This document shows positions 17,111 through 27,824 of a DNA stretch of 64,000 nt, one piece after another (position 1 is the first letter of the stretch; every line of letters begins with the position of its first letter). Source of the stretch: Pacificimonas pallii (lineage in GTDB: Bacteria; Pseudomonadota; Alphaproteobacteria; Sphingomonadales; Sphingomonadaceae); NCBI RefSeq assembly GCF_019204005.1, contig NZ_JAGSPA010000003.1, positions 372,001 through 436,000 on the forward strand, given 5' to 3'. The notes under the pieces were generated by a model. It searched no databases. It worked only from the letters and a program-made list of their open reading frames with translations, and was not told where the DNA came from. Position numbers and translations under genes: made by a program.

Positions 17111-18027
17111 GGGCCCGTCCCTTCCAGCGCTTCGTCGATAATGCGCTGCACCAGGTGCTCATAGGTCATGCCGACATGCCTGGCCTGTTCCGGCACCAGG
17201 CTGAGCGGTGTCATCCCGGGCTGCGTGTTGGTTTCCAGCAGGTACAGACCTTCTGGACCCTGATCGTCATAGCGGAAGTCCGACCGGCTGACGCCTTCGC
17301 AGCCCAGCAGCTGATGCGCCTTCACGGCATCCGCCATGGCCCGCGCGGCGACATCCTGCGGTAAATCGGCGGGGCAGCGATGCTCGGTCAGACCCTCTGT
17401 GTATTTCGCGTCGAAGTCGTAAAAGCCCCGGGTCGGGATCAGCTCGGTGACCGCGAGCGGCCTGTCGCCCAGCACGGCGACCGTCAGTTCCCTCGTGCCG
17501 ACAAACGGTTCGGCCAAAAGCGTCTTGAAATCCTGCCATGGTCCGGCGGCATCGCGCGCAATCGGGTCTCCGTAATTCGAGTCCGCCGTGACAATGGCGA
17601 TACCGACCGACGATCCCTCATTCACCGGCTTCAGCACATAGGGGCGCGGCAGCGGATCCCCTGCGTGCAGACTTTCCGTCTCGACGATCCTGCCTTCCGG
17701 CATGCGGATGCCCGCGGGCACCAGGACGCGCTTCGTCAGTTCCTTGTCGATGGCCACCACGGACGCGGCGACACCGGAATGCGTGTAGCGCAGTCCCAGC
17801 ATGTCGAGCATGCCCTGAACCGTGCCGTCCTCGCCCGGGACCCCGTGCAGCGCATTGAAAACGATATCGGGCGCAAGCGCGGACAGGACCGCCGCGACGT
17901 CGCGATCCATGTCGATCTCGTGCGTCTCATGACCGAGCGTCCGGCACGCTTTGGCCACGCCCCTGCCGGACATCAGCGAGACTTCGCGCTCGGCGGACCA
18001 GCCGCCCATCAGAACCGCGACTTTCAT
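17107..18027 (-). CDS. ddl: D-alanine--D-alanine ligase
   Basis: A 306-residue ATP-grasp enzyme that makes D-Ala-D-Ala for the peptidoglycan stem peptide. Motifs visible are GGWSAEREVSLMSG near the N-terminus, the HG pair in FNALHGVPGEDG, the ATP-grasp segment VLKPVNEGSSVG, and ETNTQPGMTPLSLVPEQA at the C-terminal active site. The longer upstream frame is not used: the ATG at 18027 gives the family start MKVAVLMGG and overlaps the murB stop by 4 nt. Confidence 0.96.
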   Translation of the reverse strand: MKVAVLMGGWSAEREVSLMSGRGVAKACRTLGHETHEIDMDRDVAAVLSALAPDIVFNALHGVPGEDGTVQGMLDMLGLRYTHSGVAASVVAIDKELTKRVLVPAGIRMPEGRIVETESLHAGDPLPRPYVLKPVNEGSSVGIAIVTADSNYGDPIARDAAGPWQDFKTLLAEPFVGTRELTVAVLGDRPLAVTELIPTRGFYDFDAKYTEGLTEHRCPADLPQDVAARAMADAVKAHQLLGCEGVSRSDFRYDDQGPEGLYLLETNTQPGMTPLSLVPEQARHVGMTYEHLVQRIIDEALEGTGP

Positions 18028-18911
18028 CGGTTGCCCACCCGTTCGATTTCCCATGTCAGATCGACCCCTGAATGCGCTTTTACGCGCCTGCGCACCTCGT
18101 CGCCAAGATCCTCGATGGCATTGCCGGTCGCCGTGCCGGTGTTGATCAGGAAATTCGTGTGCTTTTCGCTCACCTGTGCGCCGTCGATGGTGAGCCCGCG
18201 GCATCCGGCCGCATCGACCAGCTGCCACGCCTTGCCGCCATCGGGATTTTTGAATGTTGAACCGCCGGTCTGCGTGCGCGTTGGCTGAGACGCTTCGCGC
18301 TTTTCCTGGATTTCATCCATGCGCGCGCCGATATCCCTGGGGTCGCCAGGGCGTCCCTCGAACACCGCTTCGACGACGATATCGCCGGGGTTCAGGTTTG
18401 AATGGCGATAGGTAAAGCCAAGCTCGTCTTTCGACAGGGTCTCAACCGTACCGCCGCGCCGGACGACCGTCGCTTCGACCAGCACGTCAACGACTTCACT
18501 GCCATAGGCGCCCGCATTCATGCGCACCGCGCCGCCCGCCGTCCCGGGGATCCCACGCAGGAACTCCAGGCTGGCAATGCCCGCATCACGTGCGGCGCTG
18601 GCGACGGAGATGCCCATTGCCGCGGCACCCGCACGAACGCGCATGCCGTCAACGGTGATGGTCGCCATCGCCTTGGAAAGCCGCACGGTCACGCCGGGCA
18701 CGCCGCCCGACCGCACGATCAGATTGGATCCGACGCCGACAGGCATGACAGGAACGCCGGGATCGAGCGCCGCCAGAAAGTCGGACAGGTCAGCCACATC
18801 GTCAGGACGGAACATATATTCCGCCGGACCGCCGGTACGAAACCAGATGAACTTCGACAGGTCTGCATGCTGCGTAAGCGTACCGCGCGGGGTGGGCAGG
18901 GTCTCGGACAC
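18024..18911 (-). CDS. murB: UDP-N-acetylenolpyruvoylglucosamine reductase MurB
   Basis: A 295-residue FAD enzyme that reduces UDP-GlcNAc-enolpyruvate to UDP-MurNAc with NADPH. Visible are WFRTGGPAEY (FAD pocket), GVGSNLIVRSGG, RMNAGAYGSEV, and the catalytic Ser in TGGSTFKNP. I chose GTG at 18911 (VSETLPTPRG), 4 nt after the murC stop; the longer frame would lie inside murC. Start usage is the main uncertainty. Confidence 0.95.
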   Translation of the reverse strand: MSETLPTPRGTLTQHADLSKFIWFRTGGPAEYMFRPDDVADLSDFLAALDPGVPVMPVGVGSNLIVRSGGVPGVTVRLSKAMATITVDGMRVRAGAAAMGISVASAARDAGIASLEFLRGIPGTAGGAVRMNAGAYGSEVVDVLVEATVVRRGGTVETLSKDELGFTYRHSNLNPGDIVVEAVFEGRPGDPRDIGARMDEIQEKREASQPTRTQTGGSTFKNPDGGKAWQLVDAAGCRGLTIDGAQVSEKHTNFLINTGTATGNAIEDLGDEVRRRVKAHSGVDLTWEIERVGNR

Positions 18912-18915
18912 GGCC

Positions 18916-20364
18916 CTAGATCGTCCCGTCCCGCGCAAGGCGGATCGTGTCCGCCAGACCGGCAGCCCATTTCGTAATGTCACCGGCGCCCAGGCAGATG
19001 ATACGGTCATCCTTCTCAGCCACACCCGCCAGTTCCTTGGCCAGCGCCTCGGCATCCTTGATGACGGCAACCTTGCGGTGTCCGGCTTCTTTCAGGCGCG
19101 CGACCAGCGCGTCGGCATTGACGCCTTTGATGGGCTGCTCACCCGCTTCGTAAACAGGCGTCACATAGACGATATCCGCATCATTGAAGCAGGTTGCGAA
19201 CTCGTTCATATGATCCCGCAGACGCGTGTACCGATGCGGCTGGCAGACGGCGATGACACGCCCTTTCGCGGATTCGCGCGCGGCCTGCAGCACCGCCTTG
19301 ATCTCAACCGGGTGATGGCCATAATCGTCTATAATCAGCGCACCGTCGACTTCGCCGACCCTTGTAAAGCGCCGCCTTACCCCGCCGAAACGCGCAAACC
19401 CCTCGCGGATCGCTTCGTCGGTCAGGCCAAGTTCCAGCGCGACACCAACAGCGCTCAGCGCATTTTGCACATTGTGCCGTCCGGGCATGGGCAGGAACAG
19501 GTTCTCGATCGTGCGCGTCTCGCCTTCCCGGTCCCGAACCACCACGTCGAAGCGGTTGCCGTCGGGCTCAGGGCGCACATTCTCGCCGCGAATATCGGCC
19601 TGCGCGGAAAAGCCATAGGGCACGATGCGCCGGTCACGCACCTGCGGCAGGATCGCCTGCACATCCTTGTCATCGATACACAGGAACGCCGCGCCATAAA
19701 ACGGCACATGCTCGACGAAATCGACGAAGGCCTTCTTGATCGCGTCGAAATCGCCGTAATGATCGAGATGTTCAGGATCGATATTCGTGACGATGGCGAG
19801 CGTCGGCGGCAGGCGCAGGAACGTGCCGTCGCTTTCGTCCGCCTCGACGACCATCCAGTCCGACGTACCGACGCGCGCATTCGTGCCATAGACATTGATG
19901 ATGCCGCCATTGATCACCGTCGGGTCCATTCCCCCGGAATCGAGCAGCGCCGCAACCATGGACGTCGTCGTCGTCTTGCCATGTGTGCCCGCGACGGCGA
20001 CATTTGATTTCAGGCGCATCAGCTCGGCAAGCATTTCCGCGCGGCGGACGACCGGGATGCGTTTCTCAAGCGCAGCATCCACTTCGGGATTGCCGCGCTT
20101 GATCGCCGTCGAGATGACGAGGACGCTCACGCCTTCGACATTTTCCGCCTTGTGGCCGATCTCGACGCGAATGCCGAGCTCCCGCAGCGATTCCACCTTG
20201 GCGCTGTCCGCAATATCGGAACCCTGCACATCATAGCCAAGGTTCTTCATCACCTCCGCAATGCCGGACATGCCGATACCGCCAATACCGACGAAATGAA
20301 TGATCCCGATGGCTTTTGAAAAGCGGGCCTGGCTGCGGCGTTCCTGTATATCGGCACTGGTCAA
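18916..20364 (-). CDS. murC: UDP-N-acetylmuramate--L-alanine ligase MurC
   Basis: A 482-residue Mur ligase adding L-Ala to UDP-MurNAc. The Rossmann-like N-domain has [17 protein letters not shown] (about residue 21) and the ATP P-loop is [11 protein letters not shown] (about residue 116). The central EADESDGTF and the C-domain IIDDYGHHP are intact. The start codon is TTG, 3 nt after the murG stop; no ATG is available before the conserved IHFVGIGG motif. Confidence 0.96.
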   Translation of the reverse strand: MTSADIQERRSQARFSKAIGIIHFVGIGGIGMSGIAEVMKNLGYDVQGSDIADSAKVESLRELGIRVEIGHKAENVEGVSVLVISTAIKRGNPEVDAALEKRIPVVRRAEMLAELMRLKSNVAVAGTHGKTTTTSMVAALLDSGGMDPTVINGGIINVYGTNARVGTSDWMVVEADESDGTFLRLPPTLAIVTNIDPEHLDHYGDFDAIKKAFVDFVEHVPFYGAAFLCIDDKDVQAILPQVRDRRIVPYGFSAQADIRGENVRPEPDGNRFDVVVRDREGETRTIENLFLPMPGRHNVQNALSAVGVALELGLTDEAIREGFARFGGVRRRFTRVGEVDGALIIDDYGHHPVEIKAVLQAARESAKGRVIAVCQPHRYTRLRDHMNEFATCFNDADIVYVTPVYEAGEQPIKGVNADALVARLKEAGHRKVAVIKDAEALAKELAGVAEKDDRIICLGAGDITKWAAGLADTIRLARDGTI

Positions 20365-20367
20365 AGC

Positions 20368-21486
20368 TTAAGTCTCACTCTCTTGGGCTCGGGATATGAA
20401 GCCTGCCAGGCGCTCAGCCATATCGGCAACGCGGATGGCGGCATCGGGTCGGCCAACCGACTTCGCGCGCGCGGCCGCATTTGCAAGCGTTTCCGGCTTC
20501 GCAACCATTGCGGCGATCTGCGCGGCAAGCGCTTCGGGCGTAAATTTGTCCTGGCGCAGCATGACCGCACCGCCCGCGGCCACCATCTCCGCGGTATTCG
20601 CCGCCTGGTGGTCATCCGTCGCAATGGGCAGCGGTACCAGGATCGCCGGACGTCCCGCCGCGGTCAGTTCAGCGATGGTCGAGGCCCCGGCGCGCCCGAT
20701 GAACAGGTGCGCGCGCGCCAATGCGGCGGGCACATCCTCCATATAGGTCGAAAGGTCGGCGGGAATGCCGCTGTCCCGATATGCCGCGGCCAGATCGGCG
20801 ATATCCTCCTCGCGCGCCTGCTGCATGACCTGCAGTCGCTGGCGCAGCGGCTCGGGCAGGGCGGCGAGTCCGCGCGGGACGACTTCTGACAGCACCGTCG
20901 CCCCCAGCGAACCGCCCAGCACGAGCACACGCAGCGGCATGACATCGTCGAACAGGGGGAAGTCGCTACGGGCCAGAGCCGCCACATCGCCGCGCACCGG
21001 ATTGCCGGTAAAGTCCGCTTTGTCGGCTGCGCTCAACCGTGACGTTTGCACAAAACTGGTCGCGATGGCGTCGACGCGTCCCTGCAATACGCGGTTGACC
21101 CGGCCCAGCACCGCGTTCTGTTCGTGGATCAGTGTGGGAATGCCCGCCTTCGCCGCCTCGATCATCGCAGGCAGCACGGGATAGCCGCCAAACCCGATGA
21201 CGGCCGCAGGGGGATCATCGCGCAGGATCCCGGCCGCCTGCCGTCTGCCCTTCGCGATCTTCCACATCGCACCCGGCCATTTCAGCGGATTCCTGCCAAT
21301 GCTCGCCGCGTCGATGATATGCCTGTCATTGCCGCCGAACAGCCCCGGCAGGCGGGCACCCCGCGCGTCGGTGATCAGCGACACCCGCGCGCCGCGCCGT
21401 TCCAGTTCGCGCGCGACGGCATGCGCCGGCACCATGTGGCCGCCCGTACCGCCCGCAGCGACGAGATAATGCGCGCCCGTCTTCAT
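20368..21486 (-). CDS. murG: UDP-GlcNAc:lipid I GlcNAc transferase MurG
   Basis: A 372-residue GT-B glycosyltransferase that converts lipid I to lipid II on the cytoplasmic face of the membrane. Signature loops are AAGGTGGHMVPA (about residue 9), HEQNAVLGRVNR (about residue 130) and LGGSLGATVLSEVVP (about residue 190). The C-domain donor site GRAGASTIAELTAAGRPAILVPLP follows in pieces near residue 275. The ATG at 21486 (MKTGAHYLV) is the family start and overlaps ftsW by 4 nt. Confidence 0.96.
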   Translation of the reverse strand: MKTGAHYLVAAGGTGGHMVPAHAVARELERRGARVSLITDARGARLPGLFGGNDRHIIDAASIGRNPLKWPGAMWKIAKGRRQAAGILRDDPPAAVIGFGGYPVLPAMIEAAKAGIPTLIHEQNAVLGRVNRVLQGRVDAIATSFVQTSRLSAADKADFTGNPVRGDVAALARSDFPLFDDVMPLRVLVLGGSLGATVLSEVVPRGLAALPEPLRQRLQVMQQAREEDIADLAAAYRDSGIPADLSTYMEDVPAALARAHLFIGRAGASTIAELTAAGRPAILVPLPIATDDHQAANTAEMVAAGGAVMLRQDKFTPEALAAQIAAMVAKPETLANAAARAKSVGRPDAAIRVADMAERLAGFISRAQESET

Positions 21487-22661
21487 GTCGCGCCCAGCCG
21501 CATCTCGGGCTCGGCGGCCCGGGTCAGGAACCGGCTGCGACGCGTCAGCGACAGCAGCATTCCCGTGCCGATGCACAGCGCCAGAAAGCTCGACCCGCCA
21601 TGGCTGATGAACGGCAGCGTCATGCCCTTCGATGGCAGCAGGTCCAGCGCCACGATCATATTGATGAAGGCCTGCAGGCCGATTTGCGCCGCCAGCCCGG
21701 CCGCGGCGACCGTCACGAACGGGTCGTCCTCGTCAAATAGCTGCGTGATCACCCTGACGACGATGGCAAGAAACAGGATCGCGACGAACAGGCAGGCGAT
21801 CATGCCGAACTCTTCACCGATCACGGCAAAAATATAGTCGGTATGGGGTTCCGGCAGGCTGAATTTCGCCTGCCCCTCCCCCGGCCCGGTGCCGAAAAGG
21901 CCGCCTGAACGAATGGCATCGATGCTGCGCTCAGCCTGAAAATTATCGCCTTCGCCCGTGATGAACCGGTCGATCCGGCTCGTAACGTGCGGCACGAACA
22001 GATACGCCATCAATATGCCGACCGCGCCAATCGCGATCAGGATCGCCAGCAGCGTCGCACTCAGGCCCGCAATGAACGCCTGCGCAACCCATATGCTTGA
22101 AACCAGCACCGTCTGGCCCAGATCCGGCTGGATCATCAGCAACGCGACAATGAGCACAAGCAGCAGACCCGACGCCGGAATCGCGGGTACTTTGGGATCG
22201 TCGAAGCGAAACGCCAGCAGCCATGCGGTGGTGACGATGAACATCGGTTTCAGGAGTTCCGAGGGCTGCACCTGCGAGCCGCCTATGATGATCCAGCGCA
22301 CGGCGCCGTTGGTGCCCTCATCCCCTAGGAACGGCAGCGCCGCCAGCGCCGCCAGCCCCCCGGCCGTGCCGAGCAGCGCCAATCTTCGCGTCCATAGCTT
22401 GGGAAGCATCGAGACGGCGATCAGCACCGGAAGGCCGATGGCGACCCAGATCACCTGCCGCTTCAGAAAATAAAGATCGGCATAGGTATAATTCGCCCCC
22501 GACAAACGCTGCGACGCCGCAGGCGATGCCGCCGCGACGGCAATCAGGCCGATGCCCATCAACAGCAGCACCATGCCCAGCAAAGGCCGGTCGATGGTCC
22601 AGAACCAGCGCCCGAGGATCGTACGATCTCCGCGAGAGAACATTGTCCTTAGCGCCCTCAT
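21483..22661 (-). CDS. ftsW: Peptidoglycan glycosyltransferase FtsW
   Basis: A 392-residue SEDS-family polytopic membrane protein that polymerises lipid II at the septum together with FtsI. About ten transmembrane helices are evident. The SEDS signatures RWIIIGGSQVQPSELLKP, QPDLGQTVLV, AHTDYIFAVIGEE-like (here PHTDYIFAVIGEEFG) and MTLPFISHGGSS are present. Overlap with murD upstream and murG downstream is 4 nt each. Confidence 0.97.
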   Translation of the reverse strand: MRALRTMFSRGDRTILGRWFWTIDRPLLGMVLLLMGIGLIAVAAASPAASQRLSGANYTYADLYFLKRQVIWVAIGLPVLIAVSMLPKLWTRRLALLGTAGGLAALAALPFLGDEGTNGAVRWIIIGGSQVQPSELLKPMFIVTTAWLLAFRFDDPKVPAIPASGLLLVLIVALLMIQPDLGQTVLVSSIWVAQAFIAGLSATLLAILIAIGAVGILMAYLFVPHVTSRIDRFITGEGDNFQAERSIDAIRSGGLFGTGPGEGQAKFSLPEPHTDYIFAVIGEEFGMIACLFVAILFLAIVVRVITQLFDEDDPFVTVAAAGLAAQIGLQAFINMIVALDLLPSKGMTLPFISHGGSSFLALCIGTGMLLSLTRRSRFLTRAAEPEMRLGAT

Positions 22662-23944
22662 GCTGGCAGCCTCTCAACCAAGGCACGAAAGATATCGCCG
22701 CGCTCCTCAAAATCGCGAAACTGGTCGAAACTGGCGGCGGCGGGCGACAGCAGAACGGTATCGCCCGGACTCGCCTTCGCCGACGCGATCTTCACCGCGT
22801 TTTCCAATGTCCCCGCCTGGACCAGTTCAGGCACCCTGCCCCGCAGGACATTGCCGAATACCGGCCCGCCCTCGCCGATCAGATAGGCCGCCGCGACGCG
22901 ATCCAGATACGGCATGCAGGCATCGAGGTCGGCGCCTTTCACCTTTCCCCCCAGGATCCAGTGAATGGGTGCGAACGCGGCAAGAGCAGGCGCGGCACTT
23001 TCAGGATTGGTCGCCTTGCTGTCATTCACATAGGCGATGCCGCCGCGCACGCCGATCCGCTCCATCCGGTGCGGCAGGCCGGGGAAGCTCTCAAACCCCG
23101 CAAGAATAGCAGCGTCGGCGATATCAAGCCGCCTCAGCGCTGCAATCGACGCTGCCGCATTCTGCCGGTTATGCGGTCCCTGCAACGCAGGCCAGCTTTC
23201 CTGCTGATCCAGCAGATCACCCGTCAGCGCTGCCATTCGTTCGGCATGCGCGGCCCGGATTGCCGCCGACCATTGGTCAGCGCCCGAAATCACCGCGCTA
23301 CCCGCACCATACTGCATCTCGAAAAGCCGTGCCTTCGACGCCGCATATTTGTCCATACTGCCATCATACCGGTCCAGATGATCCGGTGAAATGTTCAGCA
23401 GCATCGCCACCTCACATGCCAGCGTCCGCGTCAGGTCGATCTGATAGCTCGACAGCTCCAGCACATGAACGCCGCCCACGGGCAGCGGGTCCTGCGACAG
23501 GATCGGCAGGCCGATATTGCCGCCCATGCTGGTGGGTACGCCCGCCGCCCTCAGCACATGATGGATAAGCGCTGTGACAGTCGACTTGCCGTTCGTACCA
23601 GTGATCCCCACAACCTTGTGCGGCGGCAGGCCCGCACGGGCCTGCGCGAACAATTCCACATCGCCGATAATCGGGGTGCCCGCCGCCGCCGCGCGCGCGG
23701 ACAGCGGATGCGTATTCAGCGGCACGCCCGGAGATATGACGAGCGCATGGTAACCGCTCAGGTCGGTCTCCATGGGATCCGCGAGCGAAACGCCGGCCGG
23801 CAAGGCGGCCCGCGCCTCTTCCCGGCTGTCCCATGCCGCAACCTCCGCACCGGATGCCAGCAACGCCTCCACGACGCTCAGTCCCGTGCGGGCGAGGCCC
23901 AGCACGTGATAGCTGAGTCCGGCAAAGGCGGCGCTCGTGATCAT
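22658..23944 (-). CDS. murD: UDP-N-acetylmuramoylalanine--D-glutamate ligase MurD
   Basis: A 428-residue Mur ligase adding D-Glu to UDP-MurNAc-L-Ala. The N-domain has [18 protein letters not shown], the P-loop is [15 protein letters not shown] (about residue 113), ELSSYQID (about residue 154) and [10 protein letters not shown] follow, and the C-domain has [10 protein letters not shown]. The ATG overlaps mraY by 4 nt. Confidence 0.96.
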   Translation of the reverse strand: MITSAAFAGLSYHVLGLARTGLSVVEALLASGAEVAAWDSREEARAALPAGVSLADPMETDLSGYHALVISPGVPLNTHPLSARAAAAGTPIIGDVELFAQARAGLPPHKVVGITGTNGKSTVTALIHHVLRAAGVPTSMGGNIGLPILSQDPLPVGGVHVLELSSYQIDLTRTLACEVAMLLNISPDHLDRYDGSMDKYAASKARLFEMQYGAGSAVISGADQWSAAIRAAHAERMAALTGDLLDQQESWPALQGPHNRQNAAASIAALRRLDIADAAILAGFESFPGLPHRMERIGVRGGIAYVNDSKATNPESAAPALAAFAPIHWILGGKVKGADLDACMPYLDRVAAAYLIGEGGPVFGNVLRGRVPELVQAGTLENAVKIASAKASPGDTVLLSPAAASFDQFRDFEERGDIFRALVERLPA

Positions 23945-25011
23945 CTCAGCTTCAGCGTGGCAAGGCCTGCCAGAGCGAGCACGATGGACACGATCCAGAA
24001 GCGGATCACGACAGTCGATTCCGCCCAGCCCATCGCCTCGAAATGATGATGGATAGGCGCCATTTTAAAGACACGCTTGCCGGTCAGCTTGAAGCTTGCA
24101 ACCTGCACGATGACGCTGACGGTCTCCAGCACGAACAGGCCGCCCACGACCAGCAGGACGAGTTCATGATTCACCACGACCGCCACCGTCCCCAGCGCGC
24201 CGCCAAGGGCAAGGCTCCCGGTATCGCCCATGAACACGGCCGCAGGCGGCGCATTGTACCACAGGAACGCCAGACAGGCACCGATAATGGCCAGGCAAAA
24301 CACCACCAGCTCCCCCGCATCCTCAACGTATAATATGCCAAGATAATCGGAAAACCGCGTATTGCCGACAAGATACGCGATCAGCGCAAAGGTGAGCACG
24401 GCGATGATCACCGGCATGGTCGCCAGCCCGTCAAGCCCGTCCGTCAGGTTCACGGCATTGCCGAAGCCGGTCACGATGAACGCGGCGAACAGGATGTAGA
24501 ACGGCCCCATCTCCAGGCCAAAACTGAAGAACGGCAAATATAAGGTGGTGTCGGTCCGGTCGGCGATCATCCAGCAGGCCACGCCCGCGACAGCGAATTC
24601 CAGCAGCAGGCGCACCTTGCCGGAAATGCCCTTGTGGTTGCCCTTGGAAACCTTGTTGTAATCGTCGGAAAATCCGATGAGCGCAAAGCCAAGCGTGACA
24701 AACAGACAGGTCCAGATGAACAGGCTGTCCAGCCGCGCCCACAGCAGCGTCGACACGGTCAGCGCGATCAGGATCATCAGGCCGCCCATGGTGGGCGTCC
24801 CGCGCTTCGTAAGCAGGTGACTGGCCGGGCCATCCTCACGGATCGGCTGGCCTTTCCCCTGTTTGGAGGCCAGCCAGCGGATCATGCCGGGGCCGATCCA
24901 CAGGCCCAGAAACAAAGCCGTCATCACCGCCGCGCCGGAGCGGAAGGTGATGTAGCGAAACAGGTTCCAGAACCCCTCAAAACCGAACGATTCCGCAATC
25001 CAGTAAAACAT
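23941..25011 (-). CDS. mraY: Phospho-N-acetylmuramoyl-pentapeptide-transferase MraY
   Basis: A 356-residue integral membrane enzyme that transfers phospho-MurNAc-pentapeptide to undecaprenyl phosphate, forming lipid I. Catalytic motifs are all present: GFSDDYNKV (DD, about residue 118), [10 protein letters not shown] (about residue 188), [12 protein letters not shown] (about residue 262) and the HHH motif in MAPIHHHFE (about residue 320). About ten transmembrane helices. ATG overlaps the murF stop by 1 nt. Confidence 0.97.
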   Translation of the reverse strand: MFYWIAESFGFEGFWNLFRYITFRSGAAVMTALFLGLWIGPGMIRWLASKQGKGQPIREDGPASHLLTKRGTPTMGGLMILIALTVSTLLWARLDSLFIWTCLFVTLGFALIGFSDDYNKVSKGNHKGISGKVRLLLEFAVAGVACWMIADRTDTTLYLPFFSFGLEMGPFYILFAAFIVTGFGNAVNLTDGLDGLATMPVIIAVLTFALIAYLVGNTRFSDYLGILYVEDAGELVVFCLAIIGACLAFLWYNAPPAAVFMGDTGSLALGGALGTVAVVVNHELVLLVVGGLFVLETVSVIVQVASFKLTGKRVFKMAPIHHHFEAMGWAESTVVIRFWIVSIVLALAGLATLKLR

Positions 25012-26372
25012 TAGGCAGCCTCTCCCCGGAACGCCGAGATTATGCGCGACAGGCCGATCGAATTCGAACCCTTTACAAGCACTGTATCACCAGCCTTCAG
25101 CTCGCTTCGCAACCACTCTTCTGCGGCCGTCGCATTGGGCAGGAGGGCACAGCCAAGCTCGGCGGCAAGAGGCTGCATTTCTTCGCCCACGAGGATGACG
25201 GGGTCCGCCCCCGCAGCGCGGATCGGCGCGGCGAGTTCGGCGTGATATTCATCGGAACGATCGCCCAGTTCCTTCATCGCGCCCAGGACGGCGATACGCC
25301 TGCCCTCCGTGGCGGTATCGGCAAGAACGGCAAGCGCCGCCTTCATCGACGCCGAATTCGCGTTGTAACTTTCATCCAGCAGGCGAACCGTGCCGTTCCC
25401 CCACGGAATTTCATGCTGCGCCCCGCGTCCGGCCAGACCCTGCAACTGCGCGATACCAAGGGCCGCCGCCGCAATATCCGCGCCCGCGGCATGTGCTGCG
25501 GCCAGTGTGGCCATGGCGTTGCTCAGCCAGTGCTCACCGGCGACCTGCGCCGTATATGCGATCTCCACATCGCCCACCACGGCCTGCACGACCGTCCCGT
25601 GCTCCACGATCGCGGAGCGGATGACATGCACGTCGGCGCGTTTATCCAGACCGAACGTCAGGACATTATCGGCAAACCGTTCCGCGCGGGCCCTCAGACG
25701 AACATAATGCGGGCTGTCGAGCGGCAGGATCGCCGTCCCGCCCGGCGTCAGACCTTCGAATATCTCCGCCTTGGCGTCGGCGATGGCGGCTTCATTTTCG
25801 AAAAACTCGATATGCGCAGGGGCGATGGCCGTGATGATCGCGATGTCGGGGCGCACCAGCCGCGTCAGCGCGGAAAGCTCTCCGGCATGGTTCATGCCCA
25901 TTTCGAAAATGCCGAACCGGCTATCCGCGGGCATCCGCGCCAGGCTCAGCGGAACGCCGGTATGATTATTATAGCTCTTCACCGACGCGTGCGTGTGCAG
26001 CGGCTCAACTTCCGACAGGGCCAGCCGCAACGCTTCCTTGACGCTGGTTTTCCCGACGCTGCCTGTCACACCGATGATCTTCGCCGATGCCCGCTTGCGC
26101 GCTTCGATACCCAGTGCGGTCAAACCGGCCAGACCGTCTTTCACCAGAACATGGGGCGCCTCGACAGGCGCGCTCACCAGGCACCCGGCCGCGCCGCGGT
26201 CGATGGCCGTACCGATAAACCGGTGGCCGTCGGTGACCTCGCCCTTCATCGCCACGAACAACTCGCCGCCAATGACTTCGCGGCTGTCGAACGTCACCGC
26301 ATCGACAGTGAAGTCCGCCGACGCGGTACCGCCCGTCGCGGCGGCGATATCTGCCGACGTCCATAACGTCAT
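25011..26372 (-). CDS. murF: UDP-MurNAc-tripeptide--D-Ala-D-Ala ligase MurF
   Basis: A 453-residue Mur ligase adding the D-Ala-D-Ala dipeptide. The P-loop [15 protein letters not shown] (about residue 100) uses Ser where many homologs have Asn. [13 protein letters not shown] and [17 protein letters not shown] are typical for MurF. It overlaps murE by 4 nt (ATGA). Its product feeds MraY, the next gene of the cluster. Confidence 0.96.
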   Translation of the reverse strand: MTLWTSADIAAATGGTASADFTVDAVTFDSREVIGGELFVAMKGEVTDGHRFIGTAIDRGAAGCLVSAPVEAPHVLVKDGLAGLTALGIEARKRASAKIIGVTGSVGKTSVKEALRLALSEVEPLHTHASVKSYNNHTGVPLSLARMPADSRFGIFEMGMNHAGELSALTRLVRPDIAIITAIAPAHIEFFENEAAIADAKAEIFEGLTPGGTAILPLDSPHYVRLRARAERFADNVLTFGLDKRADVHVIRSAIVEHGTVVQAVVGDVEIAYTAQVAGEHWLSNAMATLAAAHAAGADIAAAALGIAQLQGLAGRGAQHEIPWGNGTVRLLDESYNANSASMKAALAVLADTATEGRRIAVLGAMKELGDRSDEYHAELAAPIRAAGADPVILVGEEMQPLAAELGCALLPNATAAEEWLRSELKAGDTVLVKGSNSIGLSRIISAFRGEAA

Positions 26373-27784
26373 GAGGCTTCTTCCCGCGCGACGGCCACAT
26401 CGTCGAAGGGCATCACCCTGTCGCCGATAATCTGGCCGCGTTCATGGCCCTTGCCAGCGATCAGCACGACATCGCCCGGCGCCGCCGCCATGATCGCCGC
26501 CGCAATCGCTTCCCGCCGGTCGCCGATTTCCAGCGCCTCGCCCGCCTCTGCCATGATGGTGCGGCGGATGATGGCCGGATCTTCGCCGCGGGGATTGTCG
26601 TCGGTGACATAGCGGACATCCGCCTTTTCCCGCGCGATTGCGCCCATCGGGCCGCGCTTGCCCTGATCGCGGTCGCCGCCTGCGCCAAACACCAGATGCA
26701 GCCGCGCGTCCGTATGTGGCCGCAGGGCATCGCACGCCGCCGCGATGGCGTCGGGCGTATGCGCGTAATCGACGTAGATCGGCGCGCCCGTTTTCGAAAG
26801 CGCAACGCGCTCCAGACGCCCCTTCACCGGCACCACCCGCGCCAGATTGCCCAGCACCTGCGTCAGCGTGTCACCGCCCGCCAGCGCAAGGCCGGCCGCG
26901 ACCAGCGCGTTCGCCGCCTGATAGGCACCGATCAGCGGCAGCTTCAGCAGGTGCGTCCTGCCTTCCGCTTCGATTTCCAGCGTCTGACCCAGATGCGTTG
27001 GCGTCTGCGACACCAGCCGCAGGAACGCGCCATCGCGCCCCACTGTCAGCGTCCGCACGCCCCGTGAACGCGCAATGTCGGCGACTTCGGCGGATTTTGG
27101 ATCGTCGGCCCAGATAACCGCCGTGCCATCCGACGCCACGACGTCGCTGAACAGGCGCATCTTGGCGTTGAAATAGGCCGCCATCGTCCCGTGATAGTCT
27201 AGGTGATCGCGCGATAGATTGGTGAACGCGGCCAGCCGTACCGGCAACCCTTCGGTGCGATATTGCGACAGGCCATGGCTGGACGCTTCGAAGCTCGCAT
27301 GCGTAATGCCCTCGCGCTGCAAACCCGCCATGTTCGACAGGAACGTGACAATGTCGGGCGTCGTCAGGCCGGTCGACACCTGCCCCTCGGCCGTCGTGAC
27401 GCCCAGCGTCCCGATAGATGCCGCAGGATGTCCGGCAAAACGCCATAGCTGACGCAGCAGCTCCGCTGTCGATGTTTTGCCATTTGTGCCCGTGATCGCC
27501 GCGGTCATTTGCGGGAACGGCCCGTAAAAGCGCGCGGCGAGCGCGGCGAAACGCTGGCGCGGCTCATCGGCGGCAATATGGGGAACACCCTCCACCAAGG
27601 CACCGGGCGCGGCGACAATCGCCGCGGCACCCGCATCGACCGCAGCGGCGATGAAATCCTCGCCGTTGAATTTGGCACCGCGAAACGCGCCGAAAACGGT
27701 TCCCTTGGCGACTTTCCGGTGGTCGATCGCAAAGCCCGTCACCCGCGTTTTATCTTCAGTGCCGATCAGCGTGCCGAGTTTCAT
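26369..27784 (-). CDS. murE: UDP-MurNAc-dipeptide--meso-diaminopimelate ligase MurE
   Basis: A 471-residue Mur ligase. P-loop AITGTNGKTSTAELL (about residue 96), EASSHGL (about residue 163), and YVDYAHTPDAI follow in order. The substrate loop reads DDNPRGEDP: the DNPR motif indicates meso-diaminopimelate as the amino acid added, so the organism has DAP-type peptidoglycan. It starts 40 nt after ftsI, one of the few non-overlapping junctions of the cluster. That gap holds a 7-bp inverted repeat (TGCCGGA 27799-27805 / TCCGGCA 27818-27824). Confidence 0.96.
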   Translation of the reverse strand: MKLGTLIGTEDKTRVTGFAIDHRKVAKGTVFGAFRGAKFNGEDFIAAAVDAGAAAIVAAPGALVEGVPHIAADEPRQRFAALAARFYGPFPQMTAAITGTNGKTSTAELLRQLWRFAGHPAASIGTLGVTTAEGQVSTGLTTPDIVTFLSNMAGLQREGITHASFEASSHGLSQYRTEGLPVRLAAFTNLSRDHLDYHGTMAAYFNAKMRLFSDVVASDGTAVIWADDPKSAEVADIARSRGVRTLTVGRDGAFLRLVSQTPTHLGQTLEIEAEGRTHLLKLPLIGAYQAANALVAAGLALAGGDTLTQVLGNLARVVPVKGRLERVALSKTGAPIYVDYAHTPDAIAAACDALRPHTDARLHLVFGAGGDRDQGKRGPMGAIAREKADVRYVTDDNPRGEDPAIIRRTIMAEAGEALEIGDRREAIAAAIMAAAPGDVVLIAGKGHERGQIIGDRVMPFDDVAVAREEAS

Positions 27785-27824
27785 GATGCGTCTCTATCTG
27801 CCGGAACCGGAAATCGCTCCGGCA